44,764 nt of DNA, taken from the NCBI GenBank assembly GCA_019116345.1, contig DXBV01000054.1, positions 1 to 44,764 on the forward strand. Direction: 5' to 3'. Position numbers and translations under genes: made by a program. Source of the DNA: Candidatus Allofournierella merdipullorum (GTDB lineage Bacteria; Bacillota; Clostridia; Oscillospirales; Ruminococcaceae). The notes under the pieces are model-generated. The model had not been told where the DNA came from. It saw only the letters and a list, made by a program, of their open reading frames with translations, and made no database searches. Shown piece after piece: positions 32,823-41,629 of this stretch; the first letter of the stretch is position 1, and the number at the start of each line of letters is the position of its first letter.

Positions 32823-35096
32823 ATGGTCACTTGCTCCAAGACCGGAATGTACTACGCCCGGGGTCAGTGGGTCCCCGCCGACGAAAACGCCCCCGCCGCC
32901 CTGGCGGCGCTGGGCTTTGACGAGGCCGCCCGCAGCGAGGCGAAAAAGGGCACCATTGCCTGGGGCATTCTGCAGGCCCATAACCACAGCGGCGACGAAA
33001 ACGCCCTGAAACTCAAATTCGACGCGATGGCCAGCCACGACATCACCTTCGTGGGCATCGTGCAGACCGCCCGTGCCTCGGGCCTCACCAAATTCCCCAT
33101 GCCCTATGTGCTCACCAACTGCCACAACAGCCTGTGCGCCGTGGGCGGCACCATCAACGAGGACGACCACCTCTTCGGCCTGTCTGCCGCCAAGAAGTAC
33201 GGCGGCGTGTATGTGCCGCCTCACCTGGCGGTCATCCACCAGTATATGCGGGAGATGTACGCCGGCTGCGGCAAGATGATTTTGGGCTCCGACAGCCACA
33301 CCCGCTACGGTGCGCTGGGCACCATGGCCATTGGTGAGGGTGGCGGCGAGCTGGCAAAACAGCTGCTGAACCGCACCTACGACGTGGCCTGCCCCGGCGT
33401 GGTGGCGGTGCACCTCACCGGCGCGCCCGTGCCCGGCGTGGGCCCCCAGGACGTGGCCCTGGCCATCATCGGCGCGGTGTTCGCCAATGGCTATGTGAAG
33501 AACAAGGTCATGGAGTTTGTGGGCCCCGGCGTGGCCAACCTGCCGCTGGAATACCGCAGCGGCATCGACGTGATGACCACCGAGACCACCTGCCTGTCCA
33601 GCATTTGGGTCACCGATGAGACCACCCGGAAGTATCTGGCCGTCCACGGACGGGAAGGGGACTACAAGCCCCTGGCCCCGGCGGAGCTGGCCTGGTACGA
33701 CGGTGTTGTGGAAGTGGCGCTGGACAAAGTGCGGCCCATGATCGCTCTGCCCATGCACCCCTCCAACGTCTACACCATTGAAGAGCTGAACGCGAACCTG
33801 GAGGACATCCTCCACAAGACCGAGGAGGACTGCGCCGCGCTGGTGGGCGGCAAGGTCAAGCTGGACCTTGTGAGCAAGATCGAGAACGGCCGCCTGCGGG
33901 TGGACCAGGGCGTCATCGCCGGCTGCGCCGGCGGCACCTACTCCAACATCTGCGAGGCTGCCCAGATCCTGGAGGGCTTCTCCGGCGGCAACGGGGAGTA
34001 CGCCTTGAGCGTTTACCCCTCCAGCCAGCCCACGATGATGGCGCTGATGAAAAACGGGGCCCTTGCCAGCCTGATGGCCGGCGGCGCCACCGTGCGCACC
34101 GCCTTCTGCGGGCCCTGCTTTGGCGCGGGCGACGTGCCGGCCAACGGCTCGCTGTCCATCCGCCACACCACCCGCAACTTCCCCAGCCGCGAGGGCTCCA
34201 AGCCCGGCAACGGCCAGATCGCCGGCGTGGCGCTGATGGACGCCCGTTCCATCGCCGCCACCACCCGCATGGGCGGCATCCTCACCCCCGCCACCGACAT
34301 CGACTACCAGCCCCATATCCCCGAGTACGAGTTCGACGACTCCAGCTACAAGAGCCGCGTCTACAACGGCTGGGGCAAGGGCGACTACGACAGCCTGCTG
34401 CGCCTTGGGCCCAACATCAAGGACTGGCCCGCCATCCAGCCTCTGGCCGACAACCTGCTGCTGAAGGTCACCAGCTACATCACCGACCCGGTGACCACCA
34501 CCGACGAGCTTATCCCCAGCGGCGAGACCAGCAGCTATCGCTCCAATCCTCTGGGCCTGGCGGAGTTCACCCTCAGCCGTAAGGACCCGGCCTATGTGGG
34601 CCGCGCCAAGGCGGTGCAGGCCGAGGAGGCTGACCGCGCCGCCGGCAAGGGCAGCGACGCCCTGCTGGCCCAGGTGCACGCCGTGCCCGGCTGCGAGGCT
34701 CTCACCTGGAAGGACTTGGCCATCGCCAGCACCATCTACGCGGTGAAGCCCGGCGACGGCTCCGCCCGTGAGCAGGCCGCCAGCTGCCAGCGCGTGCTGG
34801 GCGCGGGGGCCAACATCGCGGTGGAGTACGCCACCAAGCGCTACCGCTCCAACCTCATCAACTGGGGCATGCTGCCCTTCCAGCTGGACGGCCCCACCCC
34901 CTTCGGCCTGGGCGACTACGTCCTCATCCCCGGCGCGCGGGCGCTGCTGGCCGAGAACCGGCTGGAGAGCATCCCCGCCTATGTGCTGGGCGAAAACGGC
35001 CCCAAGGCCTTCAGCCTCTCCATCGCCCCCCTCACGGCGGACGAGCGGCAGATCTTGCTGGACGGCTGCCTCATCAACTACTATAAGCACGGCTAA
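32823..35096 (+). CDS. Aconitase-superfamily hydratase
   Basis: Iron-sulfur (de)hydratase of 757 residues. Cluster cysteines are in place: Cys368 and the pair Cys429-x2-Cys432, spaced like aconitase Cys358/Cys421/Cys424. Other conserved pieces are [20 protein letters not shown] and [10 protein letters not shown]. The C-terminal swivel domain appears reduced compared with AcnA (about 890) and differs in detail. NCBI-type annotation for relatives is simply hydratase, and I cannot say whether citrate, homocitrate or another acid is the substrate. The gene is followed after 23 nt by a PHP phosphoesterase and a TSCPD protein. AAAGGAGG precedes the ATG. Confidence 0.9.
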   Translation: MVTCSKTGMYYARGQWVPADENAPAALAALGFDEAARSEAKKGTIAWGILQAHNHSGDENALKLKFDAMASHDITFVGIVQTARASGLTKFPMPYVLTNCHNSLCAVGGTINEDDHLFGLSAAKKYGGVYVPPHLAVIHQYMREMYAGCGKMILGSDSHTRYGALGTMAIGEGGGELAKQLLNRTYDVACPGVVAVHLTGAPVPGVGPQDVALAIIGAVFANGYVKNKVMEFVGPGVANLPLEYRSGIDVMTTETTCLSSIWVTDETTRKYLAVHGREGDYKPLAPAELAWYDGVVEVALDKVRPMIALPMHPSNVYTIEELNANLEDILHKTEEDCAALVGGKVKLDLVSKIENGRLRVDQGVIAGCAGGTYSNICEAAQILEGFSGGNGEYALSVYPSSQPTMMALMKNGALASLMAGGATVRTAFCGPCFGAGDVPANGSLSIRHTTRNFPSREGSKPGNGQIAGVALMDARSIAATTRMGGILTPATDIDYQPHIPEYEFDDSSYKSRVYNGWGKGDYDSLLRLGPNIKDWPAIQPLADNLLLKVTSYITDPVTTTDELIPSGETSSYRSNPLGLAEFTLSRKDPAYVGRAKAVQAEEADRAAGKGSDALLAQVHAVPGCEALTWKDLAIASTIYAVKPGDGSAREQAASCQRVLGAGANIAVEYATKRYRSNLINWGMLPFQLDGPTPFGLGDYVLIPGARALLAENRLESIPAYVLGENGPKAFSLSIAPLTADERQILLDGCLINYYKHG

Positions 35097-35119
35097 AGAC
35101 CCAAAGGAAGGTGAATCCC

Positions 35120-35968
35120 ATGGCCGGCGATCTGCATACCCACACCACCTGGTCCGACGGGGCGCTGCCCGCCCCCGTGCTGCCCAAGCTGGCGGCCCGG
35201 GCGGGCCTTGCATGGCTGGCCATCTCCGACCACGACACCATGCTGCCGGTGGAGTACGCCTATGCCCATCCGACGGCGGAGGGGGTGAACCTCATCCCCG
35301 CCACCGAGCTCACCGCCTACGACTTTGAGCGGGGGCGGCAGGTGCACATTTTGTGCTACTGGCCGGATCAGGACTGCCCCGAGCTGGCGGCCCACTGCCG
35401 TACCATGGCGGCGCGACGCAACGCCGTCTGTACCCAGAGCGCCAAAGAACTGGAAGAAATTTATCCCCAGTTCAAGCTGGAGGACGCCCGCCGCATGGCG
35501 GACGAGGGCGGCGGCGTGATTTTCAAAAGCACCCTGATGCGTGTGCTCTTTGAGTACGGCCTGGCGGACGGCATCTATCAGCAGGACTACAAGACCCTCT
35601 TCGGAGCCAAGGGCGGCAAGGTGCTCCACAATCCGGAATATGAGCCGGTGGATAAGGTCCTGGCGGTCATCAAGGCCGCCCGGGGCGTGGCGGTGTTCGC
35701 CCATCCCAGCGTCTACAACAGCATGGAGCTGGTGCGGGAGCTGGCCGCGGCAGGGCGCATCGACGGCGTGGAGATAGAACACCCCCGCAATACCCCCGAG
35801 GATAAAGAGGAACTGCGCCGGCTGGCCAAAGAGTACGGCCTCGTCACCACCGGCGGCACTGACTTCCACGGCCTTCACGCCGGCAAAGCCCGGCCGCTGG
35901 GCCTGTGCCGCTGCACCGATGAGGAAGTGCTGCGGCTGAACGAGCTGGCAAAAGCAAAGAAAGCGTAA
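35120..35968 (+). CDS. PHP-domain metal-dependent phosphoesterase
   Basis: Phosphoesterase of 282 residues. The metal ligands of the PHP fold can be read in order: DLHTHTTWSDG at the N-terminus, SDHDT, an ATELTAYD glutamate, FAHPS and GGTDFHG. It resembles the TrpH/YciV group (5'-3' exonuclease or nucleoside 3',5'-bisphosphate phosphatase). The ATG at 35120 follows AAGGAAGGTG; a GTG at 35111 lies inside that site. It follows the hydratase gene by 23 nt, probably one operon. Confidence 0.9.
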   Translation: MAGDLHTHTTWSDGALPAPVLPKLAARAGLAWLAISDHDTMLPVEYAYAHPTAEGVNLIPATELTAYDFERGRQVHILCYWPDQDCPELAAHCRTMAARRNAVCTQSAKELEEIYPQFKLEDARRMADEGGGVIFKSTLMRVLFEYGLADGIYQQDYKTLFGAKGGKVLHNPEYEPVDKVLAVIKAARGVAVFAHPSVYNSMELVRELAAAGRIDGVEIEHPRNTPEDKEELRRLAKEYGLVTTGGTDFHGLHAGKARPLGLCRCTDEEVLRLNELAKAKKA

Positions 35969-35987
35969 AAGAGAGAAGGAACCCAAA

Positions 35988-36254
35988 ATGACAACCATCA
36001 CCCGCAAAAACAGCGGTACCTGCTCCCGCAGCACCACTGTTACCCTGAACGACGACGGCACCATCCACAGCATCGAAGTGGTGGGCGGCTGCAACGGCAA
36101 CCTGAAGGGCGTCAGCAGCCTGCTGGTGGGCATGGACGCCGCCGACGCCATCCGCCGCATGCGGGGCACCACCTGCGGCCCCCGCCCCACCTCCTGCCCC
36201 GACCAGATCTCCCTGGCGCTGGAGGAGGCGCTGGAAAAGCAAAAGCACAGCTGA
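35988..36254 (+). CDS. TSCPD-domain protein (TIGR03905-type)
   Basis: Small protein of 88 residues with a C-terminal TSCPDQISLALEEAL motif and CNGNLKG in the middle. The TSCPD domain also ends NrdJ-type ribonucleotide reductases; the stand-alone form is of unknown function and common in Clostridia. GAGAAGGAAC precedes the ATG. It is the last gene before a long bidirectional hairpin. Confidence 0.88.
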   Translation: MTTITRKNSGTCSRSTTVTLNDDGTIHSIEVVGGCNGNLKGVSSLLVGMDAADAIRRMRGTTCGPRPTSCPDQISLALEEALEKQKHS

Positions 36255-36261
36255 AACAAAT

Positions 36262-36306
36262 AAAAAAAGCCGCCCGCGCATGGGTCTCATGCGCGGGCGG
36301 CTTTTT
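36262..36306. terminator. Bidirectional terminator between TSCPD and MATE genes
   Basis: AAAAAGCCGCCCGCGCATG and CATGCGCGGGCGGCTTTTT make a 19-bp perfect stem with a 5-nt loop, the longest hairpin in the window. Confidence 0.92.
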
Positions 36307-36310
36307 GCGT

Positions 36311-37672
36311 TTACTTGAACTCGATGGTGTCCAGCCGCTGGATTTTATTTTTGTAGGTCCGGCGGAAGAAGAAGGTGGCCAGCATCAGCGAGCAGACCTC
36401 CGCGATGCAGAAGCTGTACCACACGGCGTCCAGATTGCCGGTGAGGCTGAGCAGCCAGGCCACCGGCAGCAGGAGCACCAGCTGGCGGAAGGCGCTCATC
36501 ATCAGGCTCAGAAGTCCCTCGCCCATGGCCTGGAACAGGCTGCTGAATACGATGTCCACGCCGGCAAAGAGAAAGCTCAGGCTGATGATGCGCAGTGCCG
36601 GCTGGCCAATGCGGCCAAGGTCGCCGCCTTCGCTGAACATGGCCAGCAGCTGGCCGGGGAACAACTGGAAGATAAGGGTTCCCAGCGCCATCACACAGAG
36701 CATGGCCACCATGCAGACCTTGATGGCCGAGAGGATGCGCTCCTTACGGCGGGCGCCGTAGTTGTAGCCCACGATGGGCACCAGCGCGTTGGTCAGGCCG
36801 AAGCCGGGCATGAACACAAAGCTCTGCAGCTTGAAGTAAACGCCCAGCACCGAAACGGCGGTCTCGGAGAAGTCGATGAGAATTTTGTTCATGCCGAAGT
36901 TCATCACGCTGCTGATGCTCTGCATGATGATGCTGGGCAGACCCACGTCGTAGATGCCCGCCACGGTGGGCCAGTCGAACTTGAGCTTTTTCCAGTGCAG
37001 CCGCACTTCGTTGTTGAACTTGAGGTTGAGGATGAAGCACACGCAGCAGCCGAACCACTGGCCGATGACGGTGGCCACCGCCGCGCCCAGCACGCCCATG
37101 CGGGGCGCGCCCAGCAGGCCGAAGATGAGAATGGGGTCCAGAATGATGTTGACGATGGCGCCGGACATCTGGCTCAGCATCTGGAACACCGTGCGTCCGG
37201 TCACCTGGATGAGCCGTTCCAGACAGATCTGGAAGAACATGCCTAAGCTGAACACCAGGCACACCCGCAGGTAGGCCGCGCCGTCGGCGGCAATGGCGGA
37301 GTTCGTGGTGAAGAAACTGAAGAACAGCTCCGAGCAGAACAGCCCGAACACCGCAAAGGCCAGCCAGCTGAAGAACATCAGCAGCATGCCGTTGTGGGCC
37401 ACCTTGTCGGCGGCTTCCCGGTTGCCTTCGCCCAGCCGGCGGCTGAGCAGGGCGTTCACGCCCACGCTGGTGCCCACCGACACCGCAATGGTCAGCATCT
37501 GCACCGGGTAGGCAAAGCTCACGGCGGCCAGCGCCGCGTCAGACAGCCGCGCCACAAAGATGCTGTCCACAATGTTGTAAAGGGCCTGCACCAGCATGCT
37601 GATCATGATGGGGAAGGCCATGCCCAGCAAAAGGGGCGCAACGGGCTTTGTGCCCATGATATTTTCTTTCAT
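36311..37672 (-). CDS. MATE-family efflux transporter (second copy)
   Basis: Exporter of 453 residues with twelve predicted helices, N-terminus GTKPVAPLLLGMAFPIMISM and DSIFVARLSDAALAAVS as in other MATE proteins. It is only distantly similar to the MATE at 26-27.4 kb, so it is not a recent duplication. The ATG at 37672 has GAGGA immediately before it and AAGGA 13 nt upstream, neither ideal; an ATG at 37657 is the alternative start. Upstream gene: DnaI-like loader on the same strand after 27 nt. Confidence 0.92.
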   Translation of the reverse strand: MKENIMGTKPVAPLLLGMAFPIMISMLVQALYNIVDSIFVARLSDAALAAVSFAYPVQMLTIAVSVGTSVGVNALLSRRLGEGNREAADKVAHNGMLLMFFSWLAFAVFGLFCSELFFSFFTTNSAIAADGAAYLRVCLVFSLGMFFQICLERLIQVTGRTVFQMLSQMSGAIVNIILDPILIFGLLGAPRMGVLGAAVATVIGQWFGCCVCFILNLKFNNEVRLHWKKLKFDWPTVAGIYDVGLPSIIMQSISSVMNFGMNKILIDFSETAVSVLGVYFKLQSFVFMPGFGLTNALVPIVGYNYGARRKERILSAIKVCMVAMLCVMALGTLIFQLFPGQLLAMFSEGGDLGRIGQPALRIISLSFLFAGVDIVFSSLFQAMGEGLLSLMMSAFRQLVLLLPVAWLLSLTGNLDAVWYSFCIAEVCSLMLATFFFRRTYKNKIQRLDTIEFK

Positions 37673-37699
37673 TCCTCGCGATACGTCCTTTTCTCTTGT

Positions 37700-38674
37700 T
37701 TATTCCATGCTTTTCAGCTTGCGGATGTCATGGCCCAGGAACAGCACCGGCTCGCAGCTGCCGCCCAGCCGGCTGGCGATTTTTTCGGTGTAGCGGGCCT
37801 CAAAGGCTTTGCCGTCCACAATGTTGGTGGTGTAAACGGTGGGCCGCTTTTCAAGCAGGCGGGTGTTCAAAAGGTTGTAAAAACAGCTGAGCACATAGGG
37901 GCTCACATACTCGGTGCCCAGATCGTCCAGCACCAGCAGGTCCGCCTCCAGCACCGCCTCCATCAGCGGGCAGTCGTCCGCAAAGCGGTCCCGTTCCAGC
38001 TGGCCGAACAGGCTTTGGGCGCTGATGTACACCACGTCAAATCCCTTTTCCAGAACCGTCTGGGCGATGGCCAGCGCCGCATGGGTCTTGCCCAGCCCCG
38101 CGTTGCCGCAAAGCAGCAGGCTGGTGCTCTTCATGTCAAAGCCCTCGGCGTAGTCCCGCAGAGCGGCCAGCGTCTCGGCCATCTCGGTGCGGATGCTCAC
38201 GCCGGTGGCCTCGTCCGGCTCGTCGGGGTAGTAGCGCAGCTCCATCGAGTCAAACCCGCACAGGGACAGGGGCGACTCCTTGGCAATTTCCTCCCGGCGC
38301 AGCTGCCGGGCCCGGCGGGAAACGCAGGCGCACAGCCGCCCGTTCGCGGTACCGGTGTCCTTGCAGACCGGGCAGGAAAAGGCCGGCTCCAGGCTGGCGG
38401 GGCCGTAGCCGTTGTCCGCCAGCAGGGTCTCCAGCTGCTTTTGCGCTGCGGCACGTTCAGCGCGGGCCGCGTTCTGCTCCGCTTCCTCCGCGCCCGCCGC
38501 CGCCAGCTGCACCAGCCGCACGCCCAGCGAGCACACCTTGCTTTCCAGCGGCTCCAGCTCCGGAATGGCCGCCGCCGCGGCCTGCCGCCGCTGTGCTGCC
38601 AGGGTCATGGCCCGCTGGCGGGCGCTGGCCGTCTGACGCTGCGCTTCTTTCAGCAGTTCTGTTTTCGTGCGCAT
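37700..38674 (-). CDS. DnaC/DnaI-like helicase loader ATPase
   Basis: AAA+ protein of 324 residues that loads the replicative helicase. An N-terminal Ala/Gln/Arg-rich coiled-coil-like segment (1-90) precedes a zinc knuckle (Cys101, Cys104, Cys115, Cys117), Walker A GNAGLGKTH (190-198), Walker B LLVLDDLG (246-253) and sensor I VYTTN (280-284). The zinc knuckle plus AAA+ layout matches Bacillus DnaI. It starts 4 nt after a DnaD-domain gene, so both primosome parts are in one operon. Confidence 0.92.
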   Translation of the reverse strand: MRTKTELLKEAQRQTASARQRAMTLAAQRRQAAAAAIPELEPLESKVCSLGVRLVQLAAAGAEEAEQNAARAERAAAQKQLETLLADNGYGPASLEPAFSCPVCKDTGTANGRLCACVSRRARQLRREEIAKESPLSLCGFDSMELRYYPDEPDEATGVSIRTEMAETLAALRDYAEGFDMKSTSLLLCGNAGLGKTHAALAIAQTVLEKGFDVVYISAQSLFGQLERDRFADDCPLMEAVLEADLLVLDDLGTEYVSPYVLSCFYNLLNTRLLEKRPTVYTTNIVDGKAFEARYTEKIASRLGGSCEPVLFLGHDIRKLKSME

Positions 38675-38678
38675 GGCT

Positions 38679-39587
38679 TCAGTCCTCCCGTTTCAGGCGC
38701 AGCGGGCGGTTCTGCGCCCGGCGCAAAATATCGTTGCCGCTGGGAGCCGCCCGGTCCACCCGGATGTTGTTGCCCTCCAGCCCGCCGGCGCCCCGGGTGT
38801 CCGCCAGGGTGCGCCAGCCTTTGCCGTGCCAGCTTTTCAGAATGCCGTTGACGTACTTTGCGTCCTTGCCGGCCCCCGCGTGCAGAACTGCCTCGGCCAC
38901 CATGGCGTCGTCGTAGCGGTACTCCTCGTACCAGCGGCGCACGCAGTTCTTTTCGGCCAGGGTCAGGTCCTCGGCGGGCACCCCCAGCAGCTCCGCCACG
39001 GTGCGCTCATGCCGCGCCCGGTCCGCCAGCAGCTGCAGGTGACGCTCGGCGTCCTCGCCGGTGACCACGCCCTCCTGGGCCCAGCGGTCCAGTTCCCGCT
39101 CCAGCTGCGCAACCGAGTGACGGCCCTGCCCGGCGATGTGGGCCGCGCACAGCAGGATGACCTCGGCGGGGATGCTCTCGTTCACATACAGCGACACCAC
39201 CCGCTGGATGTCCTTCTGCCCCAGCGCCTTGCCAAGGCAGGTCTGGGCCTCGCTGGCCAGCATGGAGACAGTGGGGTCCCGCAGCGCGGCCATCCGAAGC
39301 TGGTCGGCAGTGAGGGGCGGGGCCTTTTCGGCGGGGGGCGGGGTCGCCGCGCCGCCCTGCTCCTTTTCCAGCAGACCCACGCCGTGCCAGAATTCCAGCG
39401 CGCTCTGGGCCGAGGCCACCGTCTTGAGTTTCAGGTCGTGGGCGATGGTCTTGGGGTCGGTGCAGCGGGTGGCGATCATGTACAAGGCCACCCGCACGGG
39501 GTCGCCGCCGGCCCGGTCCAGATGGCGGAACACCAGCTGGGGAACAGCGACGGAATCGCCGGTATTGTCGTTCAGACGGTAGGTCAT
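38679..39587 (-). CDS. DnaD-domain replication initiation protein
   Basis: Primosomal protein of 302 residues. The N-terminal winged helix covers about 1-80; the C-terminal DnaD domain (about 215-265) has RRWYEEYRYDDAMVAEA and the conserved YVNGILKSW (canonical YIDxILxxW). It remodels DNA and helps place the helicase loader, here encoded just downstream. AAAGGAGC precedes the ATG at 39587. The likely -10 is a TGC-extended TATAGT on the minus strand (39637-39632). Confidence 0.92.
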   Translation of the reverse strand: MTYRLNDNTGDSVAVPQLVFRHLDRAGGDPVRVALYMIATRCTDPKTIAHDLKLKTVASAQSALEFWHGVGLLEKEQGGAATPPPAEKAPPLTADQLRMAALRDPTVSMLASEAQTCLGKALGQKDIQRVVSLYVNESIPAEVILLCAAHIAGQGRHSVAQLERELDRWAQEGVVTGEDAERHLQLLADRARHERTVAELLGVPAEDLTLAEKNCVRRWYEEYRYDDAMVAEAVLHAGAGKDAKYVNGILKSWHGKGWRTLADTRGAGGLEGNNIRVDRAAPSGNDILRRAQNRPLRLKRED

Positions 39588-39631
39588 GCCGGAAATGCTC
39601 CTTTGCGTTCAGCGCATAAAATTTCATACTA

Positions 39632-39640
39632 ACTATAGCA
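39632..39640 (-). promoter_or_regulatory. dnaD promoter (extended -10)
   Basis: TGCTATAGT on the minus strand; the -35 is not clear. Confidence 0.5.
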
Positions 39641-39682
39641 CAAAACAGCCGGATGTGCCAGTGAATTTTGGCCTTCGCTGAT

Positions 39683-39711
39683 TTGACAAATGCCCCAGCG
39701 GATGATAGCAT
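39683..39711 (+). promoter_or_regulatory. degV promoter
   Basis: TTGACA (39683-39688), 17-nt spacer, TAGCAT (39706-39711). Divergent from the dnaD promoter. Confidence 0.55.
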
Positions 39712-39780
39712 TATTTAATAAGTAAGCATCCGCGCCGGCTTGACGGGCGGACAAGGTTTTTGAAAACAGGGTGCAGGATC

Positions 39781-40632
39781 ATGAAGATCGCGATCGTGAC
39801 GGACAGCAACAGCGGCATTTTTGAACGTCAGGCCCGCAAGATGGGGGTATATGTGGTTCCGATGCCCTTCTCCATCAACGGCCAGTGGCTGTATGAAGGC
39901 GTACAACTCACTGCGAAAGATTTTTACAAGGCGCAGGCCGAAGGCGCGGACATCACCACCAGCATGCCCAGCCCGGCGGACGTGACGGGAATGTGGGAAA
40001 AGCTGCTGGCCGACCACGACGAGGTGGTCTACATCCCCATGACCAGCGGTCTGAGCGGCTCCTGCGCAGCGGCCGCGGCGCTGGCGCAGGATTACGACGG
40101 CCGGGTGCAGGTGGTGGACAACAAGCGCATTTCCCTCACCCAGCTGCAGTCGGTGCTGGACGCCAAACGCCTGGTCAAGCGCGGCCTTACCGGCGCCCAG
40201 GTGAAGGCCCAGCTGGAACAGCACGCGCTGGACGCCAGCATCTACATCACCTGCAGCGATTTAAAGTATCTCAAAAAGGGCGGGCGCATCACGCCGGCCG
40301 CCGCCGCCGTCGGCACGGTGCTGAACATCAAGCCGGTGCTGCAAATTCAGGGCGAAAAGATCGACGCCTACGCCAAGGTGCGGGGCATGCACCAGGCGGT
40401 GGAGAAGATGCTGGACGCCATCTGCGACGACATCACCGGCCGCTTCAACGGCATGAACCTCCATGTGGGCACCGCCTACAGCGGCGACCCGGAGATCGGC
40501 CTGAAGTGGCAGAAGTACGTCCAGAGCCGGCTGCCCCGGTGCCGTGTGCACTCGGCGCCCCTGTCTCTGAGCATCGCCTGCCATACCGGCCCCGGTGCCA
40601 TTGGCATCGGCTGCTTCTACTACGAAAAATAA
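39781..40632 (+). CDS. DegV-family fatty-acid-binding protein
   Basis: Protein of 283 residues. The fold signature is clear: IAIVTDSNSGI at the start, TTSMPSPADV, MTSGLSGSC, and late LKYLKKGGRI and NIKPVLQ. DegV (FakB) proteins bind a fatty acid and present it to the FakA kinase for phospholipid synthesis. Firmicutes carry several copies with different acyl preferences; no fakA is in the window. AGGATC precedes the ATG. Confidence 0.93.
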   Translation: MKIAIVTDSNSGIFERQARKMGVYVVPMPFSINGQWLYEGVQLTAKDFYKAQAEGADITTSMPSPADVTGMWEKLLADHDEVVYIPMTSGLSGSCAAAAALAQDYDGRVQVVDNKRISLTQLQSVLDAKRLVKRGLTGAQVKAQLEQHALDASIYITCSDLKYLKKGGRITPAAAAVGTVLNIKPVLQIQGEKIDAYAKVRGMHQAVEKMLDAICDDITGRFNGMNLHVGTAYSGDPEIGLKWQKYVQSRLPRCRVHSAPLSLSIACHTGPGAIGIGCFYYEK

Positions 40633-40664
40633 AGAGAGGCCCGCGGCTGCGGGCCTCTCTTTTT
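40631..40664. terminator. Bidirectional terminator between degV and flavin reductase genes
   Basis: AAAGAGAGGCCCGC and GCGGGCCTCTCTTT form a perfect 14-bp stem with a GGCT loop; the stops of both convergent genes touch the hairpin. Confidence 0.9.
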
Positions 40665-41205
40665 ATTCCAGAATGTAGGCGTTCACGATCTCGCCGTAAT
40701 ACGCGGTGTGAAAATCCCGGTTGCGGCCGTGAAAATCCGGCTCCACGTCCTGGGGGTGATATTTCTCCCGGATGGCCGGGGGAACGGCAGCGGCGTCCTG
40801 ATGCTGGCGGTAAATGACCTTGCACTCCAACGTCAGCGGCAGCTGGGCGATGGCGGGAGCGGTCACCTTCTGCCCGGGCACGGCGGTCAGCCCCGCAAGG
40901 GCGAATTTGTCGCAGTCCCGCCCGGTGCGGGTGCCGCACAGGCCCAGGATGCGCTTGTCGAAAGGGCCCACCGGCACGTTCACCGTGAACTCGCCGCTTT
41001 CTTCCAGCAGCTCATGGGTGAAGCGGTGGCTGCGCACAAAGGCAATGAACACCGGCCGGCCCCACTCCACGCCCACGGTGCCCCAGCCGATGGTCATGGT
41101 GTTGATTTTTTCGCCGGCCCGGGTGGTCAGCAGCACGCCGGGATCCAGCGCTTTGGCGATGACGCCGGCGTATTCCAGCGGGTCGATGGGCTTGGAAACG
41201 TACAT
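40663..41205 (-). CDS. Flavin reductase / FMN-binding split-barrel protein
   Basis: Protein of 180 residues of the flavin reductase-like split-barrel family, binding FMN. Visible are NTMTIGWGTVG, the RPVFIAFVRSHRFTHELLEES segment and FTVNVP. The conserved HTAYYGEIVNAYI end is shared by clostridial members. It may act on flavin, rubredoxin-type partners or unknown substrates. The ATG at 41205 follows AAAGGAGG. Its stop lies in the shared terminator. Confidence 0.9.
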   Translation of the reverse strand: MYVSKPIDPLEYAGVIAKALDPGVLLTTRAGEKINTMTIGWGTVGVEWGRPVFIAFVRSHRFTHELLEESGEFTVNVPVGPFDKRILGLCGTRTGRDCDKFALAGLTAVPGQKVTAPAIAQLPLTLECKVIYRQHQDAAAVPPAIREKYHPQDVEPDFHGRNRDFHTAYYGEIVNAYILE

Positions 41206-41242
41206 GAGAAACGGCCTCCTTTGCGCATTTCGGTATGCTTTC

Positions 41243-41271
41243 AGCATAGACCTGCGGCAAAGCGCTGTCAA
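41243..41271 (-). promoter_or_regulatory. Flavin reductase promoter with overlapping palindrome
   Basis: Minus strand TTGACA (41271-41266), 17-nt spacer, TATGCT (41248-41243). The -10 is half of a perfect palindrome TATGCT-N3-AGCATA (41234-41248), a possible operator. Confidence 0.7.
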
Positions 41272-41306
41272 CTGCCTTTTTGCCACCGCCGAAACGCCGC
41301 CTTTTC

Positions 41307-41335
41307 TTGACAATCTGCCGTCTTCATGCTATACT
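41307..41335 (+). promoter_or_regulatory. scfA (SCIFF) promoter
   Basis: TTGACA (41307-41312), 17-nt spacer, TATACT (41330-41335) with TGC extension: a strong promoter, leaving a leader of about 70 nt. Confidence 0.85.
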
Positions 41336-41413
41336 TTGCGCGTATCGATTGTGTGCTTTGGGCCGTCTGTGCGGCCGGGCAGCAAAATATGCTGAACAAC
41401 TGGAGATGTCGTT

Positions 41414-41560
41414 ATGGAAAGAATCAAGACCATCGAGACCCGGAACCTCTGCGAGAGCGCCAAGAACGGCGGCTGCGGCGAGTGCCAGACCTCCTGCCAG
41501 TCCGCTTGCAAGACCTCCTGCGGTGTTGCGAACCAGAAGTGCGAGAACGCTGACAAGTAA
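41414..41560 (+). CDS. scfA: SCIFF precursor peptide (RiPP)
   Basis: Ribosomally made peptide of 48 residues of the six-cysteines-in-forty-five family. The core reads CGECQTSCQSACKTSCGV. It is the substrate of the radical SAM maturase encoded just downstream, which forms thioether crosslinks. Cysteines are at 13, 21, 24, 28, 32, 36 and 43: seven, one more than the name implies. Position 37, right after SC, is Gly; in characterised CteA from Clostridium thermocellum (from memory) the crosslink joins Cys32 to Thr37. GGAGATG lies upstream of the ATG. The gene is too short for usual gene callers, so the match rests on the conserved motif and neighbour. Confidence 0.95.
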   Translation: MERIKTIETRNLCESAKNGGCGECQTSCQSACKTSCGVANQKCENADK

Positions 41561-41577
41561 ACTTCTAAACTTCCAGG

Positions 41578-41607
41578 AAAGCCGCCGAACAATAAGGCGG
41601 CTTTTTT
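41578..41607 (+). terminator. Intergenic terminator between SCIFF peptide and maturase
   Basis: AAAGCCGCC pairs with GGCGGCTTT across a 9-nt loop, followed by TTTT. It lies 18 nt after scfA and 23 nt before the scfB start, with no other promoter between. Confidence 0.85.
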
Positions 41608-41629
41608 GTGCTTAAATTCGGAGGATACA

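Noticed and set aside
36305-38851. Plus-strand open frames opposite the MATE and DnaI-like genes
   Set aside because: Antisense shadows with low-complexity His/Gln-rich translations.
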